A DNA stretch of 37,895 nucleotides from a virus. This document shows, in pieces, positions 7,258-14,106 of the stretch; positions within the stretch are counted from its first letter, which is position 1, and every line of letters begins with the position of its first letter. The notes below the pieces were generated by a model, which saw only the letters and a program-made list of their open reading frames with translations, ran no database searches and was not told the origin of the DNA. The stretch is taken from positions 1-37,895 of IMG/VR virus record IMGVR_UViG_3300034220_000001; one strand, given 5' to 3'. A program made the translations under genes and the position numbers.

Positions 7258-7454
7258 CTCTATCTAAAGAGTTTAAAGGCATACTCGCAGATCGTTTTAC
7301 GTCTGCTGAACTCGCGGACTTCCTACAAATTTCGATTGAAGATTTCGTAGAAATGTTTGAAGATGAAATTGAAGTTAACTACAACGATCTTTGCGAGTTT
7401 GTAGGACTACGCGAAGAAACAGGAGAAGACACGTTCGATGATGACAGCGTATGA
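7254..7454 (+). CDS. Small acidic hypothetical protein (66 aa)
   Basis: The ATG at 7254 overlaps the stop of the DUF3850 gene. The protein is acidic and helical (FTSAELADFLQISIEDFVEM and a DDDSV end). The ADFLQISIEDF stretch looks weakly like a helix-turn-helix segment, but I would not call it. Function unknown. Confidence 0.65.
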   Translation: MTLSKEFKGILADRFTSAELADFLQISIEDFVEMFEDEIEVNYNDLCEFVGLREETGEDTFDDDSV

Positions 7455-7605
7455 TGTTGCCTTCTGTGAAGAATGTAAAACCCTTATTCCAACTGAAGAA
7501 TACGTTGTAAATTGGGGCTCTTGTAACAAGTGTTTTGATAAGGGGTACGAAGAATACCTCAGTCAAAGAAAGATAAACAATGATTCGAATTCCAGACCCG
7601 AATGA
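7438..7605 (+). CDS. Zinc-ribbon micro-protein (54-55 aa)
   Basis: Two adjacent ATG codons at 7438 and 7441, both downstream of a GGAGA site, open a frame ending at TGA 7603-7605. It contains CEECKTLIPTEEY and, 20 residues later, CNKC, a two-knuckle zinc ribbon. The order CxxC, hydrophobic pair, then C(S/N)KC matches the 44-aa protein at 6867, suggesting an old duplication. It overlaps the following gene by 26 nt. Function unknown. Confidence 0.6.
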   Translation: MMTAYDVAFCEECKTLIPTEEYVVNWGSCNKCFDKGYEEYLSQRKINNDSNSRPE

Positions 7606-7744
7606 ACCTCAGCGATTTCCTGACGGAGAAGTAGAAGGACCAAATGGTCAGAGCTTTTACTTTTGGTTAGGAAGTGATGATGAACAGGAAGAAGGCGTAA
7701 TTCTTGAAGGGGGTACAAATGATTACCAAATCAAAGATCAATAA
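7580..7744 (+). CDS. Small hypothetical protein (54 aa)
   Basis: The ATG at 7580 lies inside the 3' end of the zinc-ribbon gene, and the frame ends at TAA 7742-7744. The product starts MIRIPDPNEPQRFPDGEVEG and is acidic with no motif known to me. GTCAAAGAAAGA upstream is only a weak ribosome site. The overlap with both neighbours fits the compact organisation of this arm. Confidence 0.5.
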   Translation: MIRIPDPNEPQRFPDGEVEGPNGQSFYFWLGSDDEQEEGVILEGGTNDYQIKDQ

Positions 7745-7889
7745 TGAGCAAACTTTCTACGTTCTGGACGACAATGGCCAACCTCTTCTCCCGCTCGACT
7801 GGCAGTACGAAGAAGAACCCTTTGAGGCCAGCGATTTGGTTGATGCCTCGGAAGGAATTGGAAGCCGAATTGGAAAGAGCCGAGCGTGA
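7719..7889 (+). CDS. Small hypothetical protein (56 aa)
   Basis: The ATG at 7719 follows AAGGGGG (7708-7714) closely; an in-frame TTG at 7704 is less likely. The 56-aa acidic product (MITKSKINNEQTFYVLDDNG at the start) has no recognisable domain. It overlaps the next gene through GTGA at 7886-7889. Confidence 0.55.
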   Translation: MITKSKINNEQTFYVLDDNGQPLLPLDWQYEEEPFEASDLVDASEGIGSRIGKSRA

Positions 7890-8215
7890 GCGCTCTTAAT
7901 CGTCAAGTAGGGGAGGATAAATACGCCTCCCCTTATCGTTCGTTTGTTATCCAGCCTGCTGAGTTCTGTGAACGCAATAAGTTGAGTTGGTGTCAAGCTA
8001 ACATCGTTAAGTACGTCTGTCGATTCCGTCTGAAGAATGGCCTCGAAGACCTCGCGAAAGCTCGTCATTATCTAGACATGCTGGAAGAGATGGAGTATGG
8101 CGCGAAAAGACAGGAAAATTCGCAAACGAAACCCGTTAGCGGCTATGCTCCGGGATCGATCATTCCGACAACGTTTAATCAAAAAGAGGCGTACGACTCC
8201 TCCGCCGCTCGATAA
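7886..8215 (+). CDS. DUF3310 protein (T7 gp1.7-related)
   Basis: The 109-aa product carries the DUF3310 pattern: IQPAEF, then NIVKYVCRFRLKNGLEDLAK and ARHYLDMLEE. This domain occurs in many phages, including T7 gp1.7, which has nucleotide kinase activity; whether this short form is a kinase is unknown. Its place directly before NrdJ fits nucleotide metabolism. The start is GTG 7886, with GGAAAGAG about 8 nt upstream. Confidence 0.8.
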   Translation: MSALNRQVGEDKYASPYRSFVIQPAEFCERNKLSWCQANIVKYVCRFRLKNGLEDLAKARHYLDMLEEMEYGAKRQENSQTKPVSGYAPGSIIPTTFNQKEAYDSSAAR

Positions 8216-8224
8216 GGAAGAATA

Positions 8225-10126
8225 TTGACAGGTCCGTTTAAGAACTACTACGAAGAATTCATCTATAAGAGTCGCTATGCTAAGTGGCGAGAGGAAGACA
8301 AGCGTCGAGAAAATTGGGACGAAACTGTTGATCGTCTAATCGAGTATTACCAAAATAAATCTGGCTCAAATGATTTGAGTGAAGTACGTGAGGCTATTTT
8401 TAACCTTGAAGTAATGCCGTCTATGCGCGCTCTTATGACAGCAGGACCAGCTCTTGAACGTTGCAACGTTGCTGCTTTTAACTGCGCTTATTTGACTGTC
8501 GATAGCCCACGTTCGTTCGACGAAGCAATGTATATTTTGATGTGTGGAACAGGCGTCGGATTCAGCGTTGAGGAAAAGTATGTCCATAAGCTTCCAACCA
8601 TCGGTGACACACTTGAGTCCAGCGCAACACGAATTGTTGTTGCAGATTCTAAAGAAGGTTGGGCTCGATCTTTCCGACAACTTATCAGTTTGCTATATAG
8701 TGGCGAAATCCCCGGATGGGATACTTCAGCGGTTCGACCTGCCGGTGCTCGACTCAAAATATTTGGAGGACGTGCGTCAGGTCCCGGACCACTTGAAGAC
8801 CTCTTTAAGTTCACAATTGACATTTTCAAGCGAGCGGCTGGGCGTCGTCTAACGTCACTTGAATGTCACGATATCATGTGTAAGATTGGCGACATCGTTG
8901 TTGTAGGCGGTGTTCGTCGTTCAGCTATGATTAGCTTGTCTGACGTCACCGATGATCGAATGCGTGTCGCTAAGACAGGTGAATGGTGGAATGGCTATGG
9001 CCATCGTCGCTTAGCTAACAACTCTGCGGTCTATGAACGGCGTAAGCCCGATATGGACCTCTTCATGAAAGAATGGAAGGCGCTTTATGACAGCAAGTCC
9101 GGGGAACGCGGGCTTTTCAGTCGTTACGCATGTCAACGAATTGCTAACCGCAATGGAAGACGTGACTCGTCTTTTGAATTCGGCACAAATCCATGCAGCG
9201 AGATTATCCTGCGCCCATACGAGTTTTGTAACCTTACCGAAATTGTTGTCCGAGCAACAGATGATTTGGACAGCCTCAAAAGAAAAGCACGAGTTGCTTC
9301 AATACTTGGGACGATCCAGTCTACTTTCACCGATTTCAAGTATCTACGGAAAATTTGGGCCGATAACTGCAACGAAGAGCGACTGCTAGGTGTCAGTCTC
9401 ACAGGAGTCTGCGACAATGTTAAGCTCCTCACAGCCGAAAACTTGTCGGCTTTGCGAGACATCGTTGTTGAAACAAACAAGGAGTGGGCTGAACGTCTTG
9501 GCATTCCTCAGTCTGTCGCCACTACGTGCGTTAAGCCGAGCGGCACTGTTTCACAACTCGTTGGCAGTGCAAGCGGTTTGCACCCTAGTTTTAGTAGGCA
9601 TTATATTCGCACCGTTCGTGCTGACAATAATGATCCTCTTACAGCTTTTCTAAAAGACTCTGGCATCCCAATAGAAGCAGATGCAATGAGTCCAACCTCT
9701 ACCTCTATCTTCTCGTTCCCTATCGAGACGCCTGAAGGCAGTGTAAGGCGAGATCAGATGACAGCTATCGATCAGCTTGAGTTGTGGAAGCTTTTGCAAG
9801 ATTATTGGTGTGAACACAAACCGTCGTGCACAGTGTATGTTCGTGACGATGAATGGATGAAAGTTGGAGCTTGGGTTTATGAACACTTTGACGAACTATC
9901 GGGAGTATCGTTTCTACCCTATGACAACGGTACTTATAAGCAAGCGCCCTACACCGAGATTGGTGAGGACGAATACGAAGTCGCTAAAGCGGCGATGCCT
10001 GACGCTATTGATTGGTCTGGGCTTGTTGCTTACGAAACTGAAGACAGTACGACAGGAGCGCAAGAGCTTGCCTGTACAGGTGGAGTCTGCGAAATCATAA
10101 CAGTTGGAAATGTGAACGATGGATGA
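8225..10126 (+). CDS. nrdJ: Adenosylcobalamin-dependent (class II) ribonucleotide reductase
   Basis: This 633-aa enzyme makes deoxynucleotides using coenzyme B12. Active-site residues align with the monomeric Lactobacillus RTPR type: Cys87 (FNCAYL) and Cys335 (EFCNL) as the redox pair, NPCSEI at 322-327 with the thiyl radical Cys324 and Glu326, and a C-terminal shuttle pair Cys617/Cys622 (CTGGVC). The spacings 324-335 and 617-622 equal those of RTPR 408-419 and 731-736. It is about 100 residues shorter than RTPR. The start is TTG at 8225, after AAGGAAG at 8213-8219. No small subunit or activase is expected for this class, and none is present. Activity would need cobalamin from the host. Confidence 0.95.
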   Translation: MTGPFKNYYEEFIYKSRYAKWREEDKRRENWDETVDRLIEYYQNKSGSNDLSEVREAIFNLEVMPSMRALMTAGPALERCNVAAFNCAYLTVDSPRSFDEAMYILMCGTGVGFSVEEKYVHKLPTIGDTLESSATRIVVADSKEGWARSFRQLISLLYSGEIPGWDTSAVRPAGARLKIFGGRASGPGPLEDLFKFTIDIFKRAAGRRLTSLECHDIMCKIGDIVVVGGVRRSAMISLSDVTDDRMRVAKTGEWWNGYGHRRLANNSAVYERRKPDMDLFMKEWKALYDSKSGERGLFSRYACQRIANRNGRRDSSFEFGTNPCSEIILRPYEFCNLTEIVVRATDDLDSLKRKARVASILGTIQSTFTDFKYLRKIWADNCNEERLLGVSLTGVCDNVKLLTAENLSALRDIVVETNKEWAERLGIPQSVATTCVKPSGTVSQLVGSASGLHPSFSRHYIRTVRADNNDPLTAFLKDSGIPIEADAMSPTSTSIFSFPIETPEGSVRRDQMTAIDQLELWKLLQDYWCEHKPSCTVYVRDDEWMKVGAWVYEHFDELSGVSFLPYDNGTYKQAPYTEIGEDEYEVAKAAMPDAIDWSGLVAYETEDSTTGAQELACTGGVCEIITVGNVNDG

Positions 10127-10367
10127 CGAAAAGCGGCACGGTATGCCTTACGAAGAAGTAATGCAAGTCGGATTGTTTGAAACTTCAGCCATCAAGGTTG
10201 AAGAGTTTGCACAACGAGTTGCAAAGTTTAATCATCGACGAATGTCGAACGTCGTTCTTGACGTAGAGTCACATGACAAAGGGGACGCTGCTGTCAACGC
10301 CCCCCACTTCAAGCTTCGTCTTACGTTCCCGAATCACGAGGTTCAGGAAGCATTCTGGATGGAATAA
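10119..10367 (+). CDS. Hypothetical protein (82 aa) closing the replication arm
   Basis: The ATG at 10119 overlaps the NrdJ 3' end by 8 nt. The product starts MDDEKRHGMPYEEVMQVGLF and ends LTFPNHEVQEAFWME; it looks like a small folded alpha/beta protein but matches nothing I recognise. It is the last plus-strand gene before the convergent lysis gene. Confidence 0.7.
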   Translation: MDDEKRHGMPYEEVMQVGLFETSAIKVEEFAQRVAKFNHRRMSNVVLDVESHDKGDAAVNAPHFKLRLTFPNHEVQEAFWME

Positions 10368-10370
10368 ACC

Positions 10371-10931
10371 TTAGAAAGGTTTCCACTTCTTCTTAACTCC
10401 CGTAGGGGCTGCTGGCTGAACGCCGGTGGCCCCTTCTTTATGTACGGTGACTTCGCCAGAAGGCTTAACAGTTGTCGTCGAAGAGGCAGGACCTGTCGGC
10501 TGTACTTCGTAGCCGTTAGTTGCTACTCCCTTGTACTTCTCAAAAGAACGCATACCACCAATACCAAGGATACCACTCAATGCTACCCAAAGCAATTCCG
10601 TATCGAGAACAGGGAATGGACCAGTGTACCCAAACACCACAGATGCCGTCCACGATCCCAGCGGTTGAAGAATTGTTGCGAACGCAAGACCCGCCGCTCC
10701 TACCCAACCTACAGCCGGACGCCAGCCAGCAACAAAAACTGACGAGGATGCAGCTTCAACTTTGTTTACTTCAATCTGCGCTGTCACCTGAGCATCTAGG
10801 CGAGCTTGCGCTTGATCCTCAAGCCTCTTCAGCTCTAGATTTACTTGATCGCGTTTATCTTTGTCTACAACGACTTCAGATACGATGTCTTTGACGCTGT
10901 TGAACAAGTCACCAATGATAGGAATACCCAC
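10371..10931 (-). CDS. Holin (GTA-type 3TM holin family)
   Basis: From the GTG at 10931 (GGAG 9 nt upstream) the product is 186 aa. It starts MGIPIIGDLFNSV, continues with a charged helical segment (about 20-60), then FVAGWRPAVGWVGAAGLAF (66-84) and LLWVALSGILGIGGMRSFEK (113-132). The GWRPAVGW and GGMRSFEKY elements are typical of the holin family first described with gene transfer agents. The tail is Pro/Thr-rich and basic (KKKWKPF). It would permeabilise the inner membrane for the endolysin encoded just upstream. A longer frame from 10988 is rejected, as it lacks a ribosome site and overlaps the endolysin. Confidence 0.85.
   Translation of the reverse strand: MGIPIIGDLFNSVKDIVSEVVVDKDKRDQVNLELKRLEDQAQARLDAQVTAQIEVNKVEAASSSVFVAGWRPAVGWVGAAGLAFATILQPLGSWTASVVFGYTGPFPVLDTELLWVALSGILGIGGMRSFEKYKGVATNGYEVQPTGPASSTTTVKPSGEVTVHKEGATGVQPAAPTGVKKKWKPF
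10405..10439 (+). terminator. Plus-strand intrinsic terminator inside the holin 3' end
   Basis: GGGGC (10405-10409) pairs with GCCCC (10429-10433); an inner CTGGC/GCCGG stem lengthens it, and TTCTTT follows. It would end transcription of the NrdJ arm where it meets the opposing late operon. A smaller AAACCTT/AAGGTTT hairpin at 10366-10382 sits exactly between the two convergent genes. Confidence 0.6.
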
Positions 10932-10936
10932 AGTTT

Positions 10937-11482
10937 TTACTCCGAAAGAAGGGCACGAGCAAGAACTCGCTGAGTACGACGCCACCAACCGAGAAGAAAC
11001 GCAGCTTGAGACGGTTTTGACTGAACGAGTCGCGCCAGGAAAACGACGCGTGCATCGACGATTGCCAGAATTTTTGAGGTATCCCCATCGACCACGACCT
11101 TCTCGGCAGCGGCAATCGTGGCATTACCGACTAGGCCGTCTGAAGAAAGTCCGAGACCTGTCTGAGCCCATTGGATTCCTCGTTTAGGCCCAGAGTTAAC
11201 GGCAGCGTCGAACACAAGGTAGCTGATGGGCCACGGCAATCTATCACACCTAGCCGCTCGCCAATACATGACGTCGTAAAGTTCTTTAATTTCCTCGGCT
11301 TTCGCCATCTTAACACTTTGTGTCGGAAGCTTTTTAACGCGCTTTCGCCAATCGTTGTAAGTGGCTTGAGTTACGCCGTTGAACGTAGCTCCACCAGTAT
11401 CTGCCGGATGATTTGACCACCCTCCTTCTTCGTCAAGAAGATAGTCGAGAGCTTCTGCTAAGTCATGCGTACCGATTGGCAT
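10937..11482 (-). CDS. Endolysin, GH108-type N-acetylmuramidase
   Basis: This 181-aa muramidase has the GH108 catalytic signature EGGWSNHPADTGGATFNGVT at 19-38, with Glu19 as the likely general acid, followed by a C-terminal peptidoglycan-binding region (GLGLSSDGLVGNATI, PG_binding_3 type). There is no signal peptide, so export depends on the holin next door. Its stop codon overlaps the holin ribosome site (GGAGTAA). It also overlaps a 50-aa frame upstream. Confidence 0.93.
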   Translation of the reverse strand: MPIGTHDLAEALDYLLDEEGGWSNHPADTGGATFNGVTQATYNDWRKRVKKLPTQSVKMAKAEEIKELYDVMYWRAARCDRLPWPISYLVFDAAVNSGPKRGIQWAQTGLGLSSDGLVGNATIAAAEKVVVDGDTSKILAIVDARVVFLARLVQSKPSQAAFLLGWWRRTQRVLARALLSE

Positions 11483-11615
11483 CGTCGTTTTTCTCCATTG
11501 AGATTATGTCTCTTAGTCTGCTGTAGTGTCCTTTAAATTCTGGATACAGAACATCAAAGATTACGTTCTGATCGTGGACACCGTTCTTAATTAAGTTGCG
11601 AATTCTATTACGCAC
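11463..11615 (-). CDS. Small hypothetical protein (50 aa) upstream of the endolysin
   Basis: On the minus strand a GTG at 11615, preceded by AGGAA at 9 nt spacing, opens a 50-codon frame ending at 11463. It overlaps the end of the 832-aa gene by 8 nt and the endolysin start by 20 nt. The product begins MRNRIRNLIKNGVHDQNVIF and contains YPEFKGHYSRLRDII, resembling small helix-turn-helix-like phage proteins, though weakly. It fills a gap that would otherwise be non-coding between two late genes. Confidence 0.6.
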   Translation of the reverse strand: MRNRIRNLIKNGVHDQNVIFDVLYPEFKGHYSRLRDIISMEKNDDANRYA

Positions 11616-14106
11616 GTCTAGTGTTTCCTGTTTCAAATTCACGCATAGCCTGTGCTAGTCGACCGACGATCGCTGGGGTAAGTGTGTCGTTAGGATTAAT
11701 ATTCAAACGTTTAGCTACGTACGATACGTAGTTCTCAAATGAACCTTGATTATCTGAACGGGGGGCGTACTTTTCTAGGACCTTAGTTACAGTATTTCGA
11801 CCCTTGTTAATGTAGTTGTTAACAAGAAGCTCTTCTTGTGCTTTCACGCCTGCTTCCATTGTCGGGAAGACAGCAAAACGTCCGTCAGTGCCGGTCGCAC
11901 CTTTACCCTTTGTGTACGCGCCGTATTCAAGATTGCCGGGATTGTTGTTGCGCTCACCTCTCGATGTACCGTCGCTGGGTGAATCAGCTGGGACAAGAAA
12001 ACGTGACGGATCGCCAAGACTTTTGTCGAGAGCATCGATAGCCTTGATAACGTCAGCATCTTTCTTACGCTGCGGAGATTTGCTGTCGTATGAAGTGCCT
12101 GCTGTATCACCAACTGCGTAGAACTCAGCAACATCTTTCCAACCACCCGTAGGCGCAGAACCTGCGTCCCACTTAGTGGTAGCGACAAGATACTTCAAAC
12201 CAGCGTTCATGTTACCGACAAGCTTTTGCAAGTCAGCTGAAGGAGCGCTCGGCTTATTCCGAAGCATCGAAGAAGGAATATTTCCAGGAGTGTATACGTT
12301 AGGATAAGCCTTCTTCCACTCTCTGTCTGAAAAACGAAGAACGTACTGGCCCTGTCCTCGGTCGTAATAGATACCTTGATATTCCTTACGAGCAGTAGCG
12401 CCAGCCGCTGTTCGAGTTTCTTGCATAATGTGCGCGACACCTGCTCGACTAGATTGAGCAACGAGTTTTGCTTTTTCTGACGTATCAGGATTCGACATCA
12501 ACTTGTTCAACGCGTTAATAGAGTTGTTGTTGGCGAGAACCGCCATTGCTCGACCGAGGACAGCAGGACCAGAACCACTATTAACGGAAACAGCTGCTGT
12601 AGGCATCTGAGCAGCTGCGTTAAGCCACATTTCACCGTTGCCTTCGCCTCTAGCAATCTTAGGCGCAAGACCCATTACGTGACGACTGGCTTCGCTAGTT
12701 AGTGCTTGTCGAGCCTGAGTAGTCGTCATATCTCGTAGGCTTGTGTTTCCTTTCAGCATTTCAAGAGCGTGCATCGTATGAATCTTACCGACGTCAGCAC
12801 TTAGCTTCGGGTTCATGCTAAACGCTAATTCTTTAGCTACTTGAGCTTTAAGCTCGGGGCTTAGATTTTGAACGACGTCTGGCATGTCTTTCATATCAAT
12901 GCCAATAGAATTTAGCTGTCGAATGAGCGGAGCAGCTTCTTGCATACGAAGCTTGAACGCAGTTCCCAGAACTTCGGCGGCTTTGCCAAACTCTACTCGA
13001 CGCGTTACGATTGGATCAAGAATAACTGTTTTGAATTCATCGTCAAGACGAGCCGCAAGTTGCGAGGCAGTCACCGGGTCTTTAGCACTCCGGACAATAC
13101 TTGATCGAACGGCGTTATACGTCGAGTGAAGATGTGCTGTCAAATTTGCCATCTTTGTTTCGTATTCAGCATTTTGTCCAATACCGGGACCACTTTGCGC
13201 TAGCTTGAGAAAGTCTTGTAGCACAGGTCCCATTGTATTGAACATTTGAGTTTGACCATCGCTGAAAGCATCAAGACTTTCTTCTTTTCGACCAAACTCA
13301 ATAGACTCTCTTTCCTCACCACGAGCCGCACGTTCTTCAGCAGCAGCAGCTCGACGTTCGTCGCTTATGTTTTTTGCAGCAATTCGAGCAGCTTCACGAG
13401 CTTGAAATTCTCGACCGGATCGGTAGTACTCTTCATCTGTCGTGTTCGGATCATAGGGCTTAAGCTTCTTAGCTACTTCAATAGTGTCGAAGTATTCCTT
13501 CGTCCTAGACTCTTGCTCAGCTGAACGGAACTTTTGCTCGGCTGTAATATCCGGAAAAAGATCGATGCCCTTGTCTTTAAAAATCTTTGCGACTTCTTCG
13601 AGTGCACCCGGACGACCCGAATACTTATCAAAAAGTTGATTACGGGCTAAATCGATTTGAGCGTTGCGACTAAGGCTCGGCATCTTGCCTTGGTCAACGG
13701 CAGCTTGCATTGTCTCAAGACGACTTACTGTTTTATCGACAGAAGCAATGTCCGCTCCGTCAAGAACAGGAGCAGCATCTTGAGTGGGCGGTGCAGCAGG
13801 CCCTGCAGGAGCCGCAACAGGAGGGGCGATAAGTGTGTTGTTTTGGACACGATTCATTGTGGCCAAAGTATCGTCAGTTGCAGCGTCAGTCGTAACTTCT
13901 CGGTTGAACCGATAGTTCTCGCGAGCGTCAGCAGCTGCTTGGCGCTTCATCTTAACTTGGTTATCCCAGTGGTCGGTCAGCGCTCCCAAGCCTTTCGCAA
14001 GACCGGAAAGCACTGTCGACACACCTCCGCCTCCACCCGCACTACCATCTTCGATAATGCGGGCGTTGTCGTTTACGTCACTCAGGGTTGCTGTCAGATT
14101 CGCCAT
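11608..14106 (-). CDS. Internal virion protein with C-terminal lysozyme-like domain (832 aa)
   Basis: This is a long, Ala/Gln-rich, largely helical protein with an extended charged stretch around residues 190-280 (SDERRAAAAEERAARGEER). From residue 716 it ends with RGERNNNPGNLEYGAY, FAVFPTMEAGVKAQEELL and VTKVLEKYAP, the pattern of phage virion lytic domains built around an NNNPGN motif. Its place next to the 1720-aa gene and the gp14/gp13-like genes matches the T7 core or ejection proteins. The protein is probably ejected into the periplasm and opens peptidoglycan during entry. The N-terminus overlaps the next gene by 29 nt. Confidence 0.8.
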   Translation of the reverse strand: MANLTATLSDVNDNARIIEDGSAGGGGGVSTVLSGLAKGLGALTDHWDNQVKMKRQAAADARENYRFNREVTTDAATDDTLATMNRVQNNTLIAPPVAAPAGPAAPPTQDAAPVLDGADIASVDKTVSRLETMQAAVDQGKMPSLSRNAQIDLARNQLFDKYSGRPGALEEVAKIFKDKGIDLFPDITAEQKFRSAEQESRTKEYFDTIEVAKKLKPYDPNTTDEEYYRSGREFQAREAARIAAKNISDERRAAAAEERAARGEERESIEFGRKEESLDAFSDGQTQMFNTMGPVLQDFLKLAQSGPGIGQNAEYETKMANLTAHLHSTYNAVRSSIVRSAKDPVTASQLAARLDDEFKTVILDPIVTRRVEFGKAAEVLGTAFKLRMQEAAPLIRQLNSIGIDMKDMPDVVQNLSPELKAQVAKELAFSMNPKLSADVGKIHTMHALEMLKGNTSLRDMTTTQARQALTSEASRHVMGLAPKIARGEGNGEMWLNAAAQMPTAAVSVNSGSGPAVLGRAMAVLANNNSINALNKLMSNPDTSEKAKLVAQSSRAGVAHIMQETRTAAGATARKEYQGIYYDRGQGQYVLRFSDREWKKAYPNVYTPGNIPSSMLRNKPSAPSADLQKLVGNMNAGLKYLVATTKWDAGSAPTGGWKDVAEFYAVGDTAGTSYDSKSPQRKKDADVIKAIDALDKSLGDPSRFLVPADSPSDGTSRGERNNNPGNLEYGAYTKGKGATGTDGRFAVFPTMEAGVKAQEELLVNNYINKGRNTVTKVLEKYAPRSDNQGSFENYVSYVAKRLNINPNDTLTPAIVGRLAQAMREFETGNTRRA

